Below, piece after piece: positions 35,501 through 47,700 of a DNA stretch of 64,000 nucleotides. The position numbers and the translations under genes were made by a program. The notes under the pieces were generated by a model. That model was given only the letters and a program-made list of their open reading frames with translations. It made no database searches and had not been told where the DNA came from. Origin of the DNA: Branchiostoma floridae (Eukaryota > Chordata > Leptocardii > Amphioxiformes > Branchiostomatidae); contig NC_049979.1 of NCBI RefSeq assembly GCF_000003815.2, positions 14,803,459 through 14,867,458 of the forward strand, in the 5' to 3' direction. How positions within the stretch are numbered: the first letter of the stretch is position 1; each line of letters starts with the position of its first letter.

Positions 35501-37575
35501 GAATATAGACTACCACACTTTCCCACAAGTAATCCTACAAATGTTAGAGGATCCCTAGCCATAATTGGCCTCTGATATCACCTCTGAACCCATTAAACCA
35601 GACAAAGCCCAAACCATGAGTCTTGGTAAACTTTGAGAAGGAAAAGAGTTCAAAGACAGTATCTGTTTACCCCCTTGTTGTACTGCATGATCCCCAGGGT
35701 TGGGTAGACCCATGCACATGCAGCTGGGAGGATCTCGCTGTCAGCAAAGTTCACCCACTGTTGGACCAGCGCAGCAGACTTGGGACTGGTGCCCCGCAGC
35801 TGATCATTGCCCACTGGAACAAGATTAATATTACGTCAGTAATTATATCAGCGGGATTTTGGCAAGTCTCAAGTACATTGTACGTGCGATTGGGTCAGCA
35901 ATCCTGAGGAAGGCCATATGTATGGTCAGGTATTCATTAAGTCACTTTTCTTACTTTGGATTAGACGTTAAAACATACATCAGGGTAGCAGTCTTGCTCT
36001 TACTGGATTCCAGTGTGAGTTACAATTATTCCATACCTTAAGTACAAGGATAGAAATATACATGTATCTGTATGTTGAAGACAGTTCCCAAATTTTTATC
36101 TAGTTTCTACACGAGCATCAGACCGAGATGTATCATCAGGACTTCAGTATTACGTCCCCGTATAAAATACGGTCATCATTTGCAGGTTGAGTTTTGTTTA
36201 ATTCAATTACAATTCTACAGATAACTGATAAGGCATTGAACATGGCCATCCTTGCCTTCAAATGCTGGGACCTGAAGACGAACAAGAACATGCGATGTAT
36301 GCAATGAGCTATACATATCGTGCAACACTTACTCCTTAAAGAACACCTACTCATAACATTCACTATAAGTGTCAAGCAAGTTTACATTATATAAATTTAC
36401 TTAAGGTAAAACTTCATCCTTTTGCCAAGCAGCTGACTATCAGTTTATGAATCCAATGAAGTAAGAATAAGAAGGCCTTTTCGACAAGACAAAACATTGC
36501 ATAATGCATATTATCATTAGATGTTTTGGAAGCTAATGCTGATGCAAGAACCTGTAATAATACTGCTGTAGAAATTCTACAAGCAGAGGCTGGATGGTGA
36601 AGCAAATTGACTTACAGTAATAAGCGATGGCGTTACTCTCGAAGAGGCATGTGCCATCCTTGCCTTCAAATGCTGGGACCTGAAGACGAACAAGAACATG
36701 TGATGACAATATGTTGGTGATACATTGTATCGAAAGAGCAACATAGTTTTCTTCTTTTTTTTTTTTTTACATTTATTGCAATATGAACTGTAGCAAAATC
36801 TATCATGCAAAGATAGAAAATAACATTTTGGTTTGAATAAAATAGTTTGTATGTAAGATTTCACTGACTACAGTCCACACTCCACAGTAAGGTATGCACG
36901 TGTTTCATGCTATAGATTTATCATACTAGATTTTTCCATGCCCCCCTCCCCCAATAGAGTCTAATAAAAAAAAAAGTAATATGTTTCCATAACTAGAAAG
37001 TGTATAACATCCGGTTACCGATAATCTTAGAATTGTACTGACATGAAAATAAAAACTCAATGCATCAATTACGAGCCGCACATTTCAAGTTAAGCGTTCT
37101 GGCTATTCTTTACACTGAAGTGGTGCTCTAACATTACTGACGTGGCGAACAGACGACTTTTGCAAATATTTTCCGCCATGTGTGATTTGCATGCTGAACA
37201 AATTTTTCCCTGTCTGAAAAAAAAGGAGCACAATCAATAAAGAAATTGACGTACCTTCCCGACGGGGAATTTCTTGAGAAAGTCAGGCGTCTTGTTGGTT
37301 TCGCCGAGTTTGAAGGCCGGCGGGTCCGAGACCACGTTCAGCTGGGCACCGCTGTACTGTGCGGCGACCTGGGCCTTGTAGGCCCGGAAGTTACCCGGGT
37401 AGGTATATAACGTCTGGAAAAACACAATTTCACACACAATCGACAAAATATCAACACAAACACATAAAGTGACATCTTCTCAATATGAAATGACCCAAAA
37501 CTGAGAAGTTGTCATTACATTTAACGCCGGATGGGCGAGATTTGAGCAGAAGTTCCAACTTACACCAGAGGCCAT
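32511..37575 (-). CDS. EEF1G: EEF1G, translation elongation factor 1 gamma
   Basis: eEF1G is the structural subunit of the eEF1B exchange complex that recharges eEF1A with GTP. Exons in transcription order: 37575-37564 (only MASG), 37413-37255, 36679-36616, 35813-35671, 35339-35196, 34853-34724, 34332-34149, 33565-33393, 33086-32962, 32672-32511. All phases agree and give 431 residues (human 437). Residues from about 5 form a GST-like N-domain ([40 protein letters not shown]). A Lys/Glu-rich linker ([20 protein letters not shown]) precedes the conserved C-domain ([55 protein letters not shown]-stop). A TOP-like tract precedes the start codon. Its neighbour PPP3R1 is divergently transcribed. 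Confidence 0.97.
36245..36292 (-). pseudogene. Duplicated EEF1G exon-3 acceptor and exon start
   Basis: 48 bases are identical to 36653-36700, which covers the intron end, acceptor and first 27 bases of true exon 3 (VPAFEGKDG). The copy lies in the following intron, about 408 bp further along the transcript, and diverges after 'gatggc'. Read on, the frame stops within about 10 codons, so as an exon it would truncate the protein. Confidence 0.75.
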
Positions 37576-37584
37576 TGCCGCAAC

Positions 37585-37598
37585 AGGGGGAAAGAGAA
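37585..37598 (-). promoter_or_regulatory. EEF1G: TOP-like pyrimidine tract at the EEF1G 5' end
   Basis: On the minus strand the sequence ttctctttccccct lies 10-23 bases before the start codon. Vertebrate EEF1G mRNAs are known 5'TOP mRNAs controlled by mTOR/LARP1. If transcription starts at a C within this tract the mRNA would be a TOP mRNA; the start site is inferred, not seen. Confidence 0.5.
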
Positions 37599-38797
37599 TG
37601 CGCAGACGGCCGACAGAGGCAACGTGGATTGCGCAAGTTGCAATATGCAAGCAACCAGCAGAGGGCGCCGTTACAAAGTCCAGTTGAATGTTCAAGCAGA
37701 TGTTAGGGTCGTGGCAGGAGGAAATTCGTAAGTCAGATGAACATTTTTTTTTAAATCGAATCTGACCCACAACCCTAACGTTATATAGGGTCCTTGAGTA
37801 TAATCTTTCGGCAATCTGTGAAATGCAGCCTTGGCATAGTTCACAGTTCTGCTTGCCCTAGGCCTGCACTTCTTCATTATTAAAGATAGACCCAGAATGG
37901 CGGCCTTTGTCATTTCCCACTTTTCAAACTTTCAAGCAATTTCAGATTAACTTACCCGTCTCTTCATATTCACCATCATCATACAGATAACTTGTAAGGT
38001 AAGTCCCTCGTGGTTTATTCTTATGATAATAGTGAGGGTCGATTGGATAATTAAGTATAGAGGTGTGGTCATAGCCTCAAACAGGCTAAGCGGTTTTGAC
38101 TAGTGAAAATCAGTAATGTTACAACATATGGCAGATGATTGGCTAGAGAGTCAGCCCACTGTAACTGTGGGCTAACAAATTAGCAAATAAGATCCAGTGC
38201 TGACCAAGCTCCCCCTGGCAAATTATTCTTCCCGCCTGGCCATGGCTAGCTTTTATTCTGCCAGCACAGTCTGGTAAAAGTAGGTTGCAATTATAACGCC
38301 TTGGTCTGATGGAGATATTACATACAACGTATATATGAGGACATACATTTTACTAATGTTTAGTAAGTGGAGAGCACTACTGTGGAAGCCGCGATATTCA
38401 AGATCTTCCAGTCACGTGTTGCCGCAGAAAAGTAAGTTACAACTACAACACTGGTGTTTGACCAGGCAAGGATAAACAGACAAATGTTATACGGATTATC
38501 ATTGATTAAAGCAGAAATTACCTGACGCGTATGGCCACTATGAAAAAGCCAAAACATTCAAGAAGAATGTGGGCTTTACACAGAAGAAGGGAAGAGACAA
38601 GTGGTCATTTATGAACCGTTATGCGTTTTATAGATGAGTCGCTAGAGGCCGCCATTCATCAGCTACAAGCCGATTGGTCCACTTCCGGGATTATCCATAT
38701 TTGGATACCCAATATCCCGGATGTACAATTTTGGGGTTGCTGAGGACAGGGATCGATTTCTGGTCGTAGGGTAGAAAACCGCAGAAAATTAGCCAAA
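37599..38797. promoter_or_regulatory. Head-to-head spacer of EEF1G and PPP3R1
   Basis: About 1.2 kb between the two divergent start codons, no coding exon recognised. It contains a 'gattggtcc' inverted CCAAT-type motif near 38673 and moderately GC-rich ends. The PPP3R1 5'UTR occupies the right end. Confidence 0.45.
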
Positions 38798-41700
38798 ATG
38801 GTAAGTAATGGAGATTTTTGCGTGTATTTGTTAACTACATATTTTTCTTGACATTCTCAAGGTCAGGTCTGAGGGACGGAACGCCTATTTTAGCCGCCAA
38901 ACAGGCGTAACATCCTCGCTATAATCAGCGCGACTGTCCTGCATCTCCAACCCGTGAAGCTCTCGAAAATATCAGGCCGATTTACAAATTCGGGTCAATG
39001 TTATGCCCGTAACACGCCCTCTGGCATATCAACAAATGTCCGGAGATCCTTGAAAAATGTCCAGCATTCTCTCCAGCAAGGCGTGTCTTGGTCGTTGATA
39101 CTATTTTCTGAAGGTGCGAAGCACCGAGGGACGACCGATATTTTTGACATACCGGCTGTGAATATTTAGAGCCCGACCCACCCCAGCCCCAAATCACCGC
39201 TGTTTTGTTCGCCGCTGATTTGTGAATTCCACTAAAAACATACTGGATTTCCAGCCTAGAGACACAGGACTGCAGACAGGGCATGTGCAGGCAATATTGT
39301 CTAATTTTACATCAACAGGTATAATCTGGATAGATTCATGTTGGAAAATATTAGTTTGGGTATTAATGTTTTGGTTTGGGTTCGTGACAGCTTTATGTAA
39401 CGTTATGTTGCCTAATTCACTTGGGGAAGACACATTGCCACAGGCATCATGGCATATTTAATGATTATAAATAATCTACTAGTATTTATTCATCCGCATC
39501 AGTCTTCAGGAAATTAAATCTGTGGTATCTACTTATTGGGCAGCTCATCAACACAGCCACAAGTAAAAGAGAAACACATCTCTAGGCTTTTATATAAAAC
39601 TTCCATATTGACAAATATTACAATACGCTTGTTACACTATTTTCTGCCAACTGTTGACATCTGCACACCATACCTGGACCCCTTTACTGTAAATGCAGAA
39701 ATGTTTGCGGTGGTTTTATGTTTACGGTTTTTGCGTTGCAAATTTACCGCAAACTTAAAACCACCGCAAACATTTTTTCCATGGCAGTAAGAGACTACAG
39801 TGCATGGTGCTACCGCGAACTTAAAACCACCACAAACAGTCCTTTTTCCCCGCTGCCACGAAATTAATTCCCTGCGAACTTAAATGCATTTACAGTAATA
39901 CGCAGTATCCTACCACAGATCACCCCATACCCTCACCCCTTACACAGTAGTTCCCTTCCACACACCTCACCCCACAGGTAATACTTGAGATTTTGTAGCT
40001 AGGTCCAGAAATGCGTATGATATTGCCATCAGTTCTGCCTCAGCAGGTCCCCAGACAGGGTGAAATGTGGAAAGGTCAAACTGATGTATGAAGATTAGAT
40101 GGGCCAGGGGAGGTGAGAAACTGGTGCAGTGGTTTTATCTGTCATCACACACAGAAACTGTGTTTCCTTGGTTCTTGTGGAAGTGCCTTTTGATGGGTCG
40201 GGTGGGGTGAGGAGAAGGTTGACAAGAAAAAAATCTCTTACTATTGACATGGAAGTCCCATCCTTTCCATGATTTCCCTATAGTCACAAATTGCTGTTAT
40301 ACACAGTAACAGTTGTAATTGTTTTTTTTTATCTATAAGAGTATTACATGCATGAGGTGATGATTGCAATCTGCCACAACAGCACTTTCCCTCTCCCAGC
40401 ACCCCTGGATTGGTCATTTCCTCTTCCCAAGGATGCAATCAGTAGAATGAGAAGGTAAATTTGCTCCATGTCACATTATGAAAATAAATCCTTTCTTTGT
40501 CATCAAAAATTAAGAAAGCAAAATCCTATACTAAATGTTTTGCAGTTATTCACAGTGTTAAATTTTCCAGCAAATCACAAGCACATTACATGAGACTTAC
40601 TTCAAATCATATATTTAAAGGAAAGGATGCCTGGTGGTTGGAAAGGCGATACATGTATTTCAAAGTAAAAGAATAATTTCATTATCATGGTTTTGTAAAA
40701 TGTATTTTTAAAAAAATTTAATGGGTCAATCATTCACCAGCTGTGCATTGGACTGGTCTATAACAATTTAATGAAAATTAATGTTAATTGTATTGGAGGT
40801 CCTTTCTGTGCTACAAATACTTTTTTGGCATACTTAAATTTACATAACAATTCAAAGTCTTACTTTATGAATTACATGAGTTAACATCTCTGTATGTTTA
40901 AGGCACGATCTAGACACGGTTTTTCCCGATATCGGCGAGCCAACAACCTCTCACCGACAGCTTTTTTTTCAGCGTCTAGATGGAACTGCAATATCGCCAT
41001 AAAGATATCGGGAAAATTTCTCCCGAAAGGTCCGGACCATTCGTACGATAGCCTAGCAGGGGTCCCCGATAGCTTAGCAGGGGTCCCCGACAGCTTCCTC
41101 GCGCGGGTAGATGTATCCCGACTTCGGGAAGGCTCATTAGCATTCAACGCGGGCTCATTAGGCTATGTAGCTGTTTATGACTGCAAGCGCCATGGGTGTC
41201 CCGTGGCCAACGTTCCAGATCCCTCCCGACACATCCACAGATATCGGTAAAAACTGTGTATAGATTGGGCCTTAGTCTACTGTTGTTGTTTTTTTTGTTG
41301 TTTTTTTTAAACTTTAAACTTAGTCTACTGGTTTGTGTTGACTTGCTTTGCTACACTAGACCAATAGGTCACAATTTAAACCATGGCCATTTCTTCAAGT
41401 ACAAGTGATTTGGACATGGTTTTGTCAGCTGTTTTGTCCTCATATCATCAGTTCTCCACTACCATTTAATCCCCTGGTCGTACTGACAGCTGCTGCAATT
41501 TTCTGACTGTCCCAGCACAGAATAGAAAGGATGCCATTACATTCAAATGTTCCAGATAATAACTGTACCTTTGGGATTTATCAGAACGAATGATTTATCA
41601 GAAAGAATGTATGAACATATTTGTAATTTTTTTGTTGTGTTCGATAGTTCTTGAAAATAGGTTTCTTGAGTTCTATCAATCAGTCATCAAGTTTGTAATG

Positions 41701-44700
41701 ATAAGAGTCATGTCTTACTAATCCTTAGCAAACTGGATCTGCAGAATTTTCATGGGTGTGTCTGCTTCAAACAACTATGTGAGATGTGTTCAACATTTTC
41801 GTGCCACAATGATGCACATTGTCAGATGTTAACACTTTTATTTCTATGGAGACTTCTAGCTTCACATTCATCTGACTTCACAATTGACAATTACCAGAAT
41901 GATATTGGATGAATGATTACAACTAGGCAAGCATTAAATAGAGCCATCTAACTAACCTTTCTGAAAGGTATTTGCCGGAGAATACAAAGTTACCTCCTGT
42001 AAAAATTACATTCCAAATGGGATGGGATATATCCATTTATCTGGCTTGTTTTGTCATCACATTTGTCCTACCTGGAGCAAACTAGTTGATTAAAGTGTTC
42101 CTATGTATAAGACATTCACTCCATCATGTCATTAGATGGATAGTTTGATTACTGGTTAAAAATTCTGCATCAGACCCTCAAGGTCAGAGATGTCACCCAG
42201 AGATGTCACAAACTGCAGACATCTCACAACGTGTCAGCATGTAAGATGGACTACAATGGCCATAAACCTAAATTTACTATGTTTAAATATTAATGTTGCT
42301 TTCCATTGATAACTTTCTCCTAGTTCAGGCAGCCTTTTGGCTCCAAATTTTTTGGTATGATGTCAGACAACCCAGGGGAGGTTAATGTAGTTTTTCTCAT
42401 TTGTCAAATGAGGATTTCAGCTGTGCTAGTTTGAAAGGGCAGCGACAGTGCAAACAATTTTTGTCACCCTCCCTCCATTTCTGGCATTCACTCCCTCCCC
42501 TTCAATTTTGGAAATTTTTTTGAATGCCCCTTCACTTTTGCCTCCCCTCCCTTCCCCCTGCACCTCATGAATGGACCAGTCCTAATTGAAATTCTGTATG
42601 GATGACCCCCAGTTCTCTCCCAGTCCAGGTTATGGGCTAATTAAACATTATGTCACATGTACACACTTTTGTACGCATGACACGAACCCCACCAGACAAT
42701 TTGTACCAAGATTTGACTTGTCACGTACACTGGTGATGAAAATTTAGCTCATGAATGTAATGTCAGGAAGGAAGTACGTACTTCAAACACCACTTGTTGT
42801 AACAGGTAAGGATGGTTTTTTGTGTACTTCGTCAATTACATTTCGAATAGGCACAGCGTTGGCTGGATCAAATGGGAAACACTGATACTAGAAATTAGAA
42901 TGTTACACAGTACAAGTGGGTCTTGGACCTCTTGGTCTAGACTTAGGTAGTATTCACTATAGTTTAGCGTCAAAAATCTTTTGTATGATTTAAGTAATGG
43001 TTGATGAAAACCACTTCACAGCAAGCTTTGTACAACAGTGGACAAAATTAACAGATATTTTTTGTGTTTCCATTTTAGGGGAATGAATCGTCCCTTCCAG
43101 AAATGTGCACACATTGTAAGTATACCAGCTTTTCTTTCTGTCTGAAGAAAATCATGGCATATAACCTGATATAGCCCAGAGAGTACAGTTAGTCGATAGC
43201 TAAGTAGCTCAGATGTATACATATTTTTGTGATATGACATCTTAGCTTTCATATCATCATAAATCAACGGAATCTTTCTTTATCATTCAAGCCTTACACG
43301 TTTCAAAGATTCACAATTGTAATGCTGGTATGGATGACTTTGCCCAACATTGGTGTTTTTCCCTGTTCAGCAGATTCATTGCATAATTAGAACTTGCAGA
43401 TGAACATTGTCACTCTTGAAGATATACCATAGACAGTTGGATTTTTTTAAGGTTATAGACTGTTACTTTTTACCCATATGTATTAGATTTATTAGTATTA
43501 TTCTCACTCTTCTGTAAGCAGGGGGTTAAGTTGACACATTGTTACATGTATGTGATTAGGTAAACAATCAGGACTCAAAATTCATCATGGTTAACTGAGG
43601 GTAAATTTTACAAGTTATCTTCTCTGTGTGACAGACTTGTGAGGATGACAAAGTCACCCAGAATTGTAGTTGCTGTCTGTCCTTTTAATCTTCAAATTTG
43701 ATGTATGGATGAGCAAGTGACAGAAAAAAAAGGTTAAATTATGTGACCATGAGAATAGATATATCTGTCTGTCAAAGAATGCTGTCACATGAGATGCCAT
43801 CATTGTCCGTGCAAACAAAACAGGTAATTTCCTGTCAAGCTATTTTGTTTCAACTTGGCTACAGTATAATCTGTTGTACAAATCATCTCATGAGTCATGA
43901 GAAGCAGGAGTCACTGCATTTTCCCTGACCTCCAGCTCTTGATAAACATCATCCTTGGCACTGCAGCTCCCATTGCAAAGGACTGAAATATTCATCTCTG
44001 ATTTTTTTACTGGGGTAGACCTTACTGTCAGTGTCTGCTTTTCAGGGAGGCACTGCAGGTACATGAACAGTATACCCAGAAGGACAAAATTTTTGCACAC
44101 AGTTCACAACCATAGGAGATACCTGAGACAATGATAACAACACTGTGCCAGTGTTCAGGGGGCAGAAGAGTGCCAGCAGAGAAAGAGAGTCAGAGGCTCT
44201 AAATGTTTAGGTATAAACTTTCCTAATGTGTGCATAAAAGCTCATCTGTATATGTGGGTACAAGTATAAACCTTCCACACATAAGGTATTCAGTATTCAG
44301 TTCAAAACCACAGATGACAAATAAGGTGACTCCCAGATATATATACAGCCTTCAAAGTTGTCCTAATCTAGAAATGGCTGTAGTAGGGAAATTTGCCAAA
44401 TTTTGTTTGTTGTGTTGGAACAAAGTTAAGCTGTTTACAGTATAATCTTTCCGGTATCATAGACCAGTGCTCAGTATTGAGCCGGTATTGGCAGTCAATA
44501 TGTTTGGACCCAAGGGGCAAGTCTTTGGCTGTGGTCCCTTTTGTCCATCCAGCTAATGTTGCACCTGCCCCATCCAATATTTATTTCCTACCTCCTGTAC
44601 AAAAGGTCCCATGATATTCTGAACTGCTTCCCCAAAAGCTTTCATCAAAATTTGTTCACCTTGCCATAATGCTTTAGAAATTCAGTTGATCAGCGCTTTA

Positions 44701-47700
44701 CATAGCACTTACAGTACTTATTGTTGTCATGAAGAAAAATTATGGGAATGAGCAACTAATATTATATGAGTAATGGTAATAAGTGGAACATATATCACAC
44801 AAATTATCTCCCTTTCAGATGACAACATTCATCACATTGAAATGTAACTGTGCTACCATTGTACAATCACATTGTGTATAGGATTCAAAATGTTACTTTG
44901 TACAGTCTTCTCAACCATTGTGACTTGCTGTACTCCTCTTCATAAAGGAGTACACTTTTACCAACATGTTTCATTAAGAGCTTACCAGTGTTTACATCTC
45001 TTTACCCTTTAACTTCCCTACCAGATGAAGAAGGACCAGGCCAGGAATTACTGTGTATGCTTGAATAACAACAAAACCTCTGCACCAAAGACTGCTCCAC
45101 TACCCCACTCACTAACAAGCCAACATGCATGTTACTATTGTTAGACAAAGGCACACCAACTTGGCTTCTTGGATGTCAGCAATCAAGTTCATTGTGCATC
45201 AAGTTCATTGTGCATCAAGTTCATTGTGCATGAGAAGGGAAAACTCTTCTGGTATTCACCTGCTGATAGCAAACTTTCACCATCAAACAAACTTCTTTCA
45301 AAAGATGTCTCTTCTTTTAAATCAGAGTAAGACAGATGGCAGTTTGTTGTGTCTTTAGGTTTTATCACAGGTGGCTTGCATGGTATGTCTCTCTCATGCT
45401 GTGAGAGATACCTTATCTCAGTGTGTTCTTGTAGTCCTGACATTTACCCCCTTTCCTTCAGTTGACCCGGAGGAAATCCGCAGGTTAGGGAAGCGGTTTA
45501 AGAAGCTGGACCTGGACAACTCGGGGTCCCTGTCGGTGGAAGAGTTCATGTCGTTACCAGAGCTGCAGCAGAACCCACTGGTCCAACGGGTTATTGACAT
45601 TTTCGACCAAGACGGCAATGGAGAGGTGGACTTTAAAGGTACCTGCAGGGATGGCTGTGTTGTGATCTGTTGTACATAAACAATACATGCAAGGAATTAA
45701 GGATACTAGTAACAAAAGCATGAACAAGGGAGTCGTGGAAGTTTCTATATTTTTGAAGATGATAAAGATTTCTAGTTTCTATTTGTAGAAGACAGGTGTT
45801 AAGATGGAACAGAACTTGAGCCATGCTACTTGTGGCACGTATGATAGTAGGGGAATATGTTTAGATAGAAGGATAACTCCCTTCAGACTTGGACAGCCCC
45901 TGTTTATTTGAAGTATTTCATGCTGTACAGATTTTATTGATGCAATAGTGTCAGAAATTAGTTTTGTTGTGTATTTTTGATCCTCATGACTTTTGCCTCT
46001 GTTTTAAGTTTTCAGTATTTGCTCCAATCACAGCAGGCCCTTCCACAGAGTCAACTTTTGTGTTTGTGTGTGTATGTGCCATAACACCAGTCACTTTTAA
46101 TACTTTAAAATTTGGTTCTGTAACAATTTGTTGAAGTTGAATATCTGCATATGTTATGTCATCTGGTATAATAATATTGCAGACATTATGACAGAGGATA
46201 AGATATCAAGATATGGCTGGAAACGTACTATTTCAATTAACTTTTCAAAACTTCACAAGACAGTACAGTACAGTACAACTTTCTGCTCTTGAAATTAGTC
46301 GTCTAACTTTTCAAAAGTGACCGGTGTTTGTTGTAGTGGTAGCCGCCTAACTTTGACTTGTCTCTCCGCCTGCAGAATTCATAGAAGGAATGTCGCAGTT
46401 CAGTATGAAGGGAGATAAGAACACCAAGCTAAGATGTGAGTATATAGGTTGGGTTGGCATGCGGCTTTTCCTTTTTTTCCACACTACACCTTTTTCTGCC
46501 TTCTTTCTCCTTCTCATGCAGAGTTTATAGAGGGCATGTCGCAGTTTAGTGTGAAAGGCGACAAGCAGTCAAAACTCAGATGTAAGTACGTGACAAGGCG
46601 GTGTTTCATTGTCGGCACCGTAGATGTAGCGCTCGTAGTGGTAGCTCTGTAGATGGTGTCAGCCCCTGTGACGGTAGCTAGACCCTCAGCCCAGCTGCAC
46701 TTGTCTCCGCCTTTCACGGACCCTGTTTTGTAACCAGTCAGCACCTGGTTCCTTCCTTTGTGTTTCCACAGTCATGTGCTTTTCGTCATGTTGCATATTT
46801 TCTCACAACTTGCATGCAGCACTTGCCTTGTTGTTTATATAATTGTAGCTCTGCACTGTTGCTTTATCTGTTTTTTGTTGTTATGTATTTCATGTATGGT
46901 GATTACAAATAGGTTAAAGGAAAGTCTTTGTGAAAAAGGTCAATGCTCATTTGCATATAACATTAAGTCATATTTTCTACACAAATCACAAAGTACCAAG
47001 ACTTACATTGTAGATATTAGAGACCATCTGCAGATTAAAAGGCTGATAGCTACATTCCACTGTAACTTCCAGGGCAGTTTTTTATGGTTGGTACAAATTG
47101 TGGTAGAATAGGAAATGGAGATAGATCAGGTTGTACAACTTTTTTGTCATGATGAATAATCCAACTGTAGCCACATATATACAGTATAGACATTTTAAAC
47201 CCAGTGCAACATGGCTGCACCTTGGCATCCACACAGACTTTCAGTTTCATATGAAAGTCAGCTCAGTTTACAGCAAAATGGAAATCCTTGCAACTTTGAT
47301 TGCAGAGAGAGTGGTGTACTCCCAATACAGTATAATTTAGGGTTGAAGACATAAATATCTACAGTCCTGTAGCCCCATCTTGGGTAATATTGACACATAG
47401 TTAAGAATTTTGTACTTCATGGATTGTTGATCACTTACAAGAAGCAGTTGATGCAGAGAGAGCTCCTGTACAATCCTACCAACAATTACCTTCAACCTCT
47501 ATGACATGAACAAAGACAGCTTTGGAGTTGTTGAATGATTGCAAGAATCCACAGGTAACACTGAACAAACTGGCACCTTGGCTACATAACTTAAAGGTAT
47601 TTGGAACCATGCCTCCTCTCCACAGTTGCCTTTAAGATTTATGACATGGACAAAGACGGCTACATCTCCAATGGGGAGCTGTTCCAGGTGCTGAAGATGA

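Noticed and set aside
43888-44100. 70-residue minus-strand frame with a hydrophobic start in PPP3R1 intron 2
   Set aside because: Looks secretory-like at first, but there is no recognisable family and no supporting exon nearby.
46741-47111. 117-residue frame following exon B of PPP3R1
   Set aside because: AT-rich, Cys/Phe-rich translation typical of non-coding intron sequence; no homology seen.
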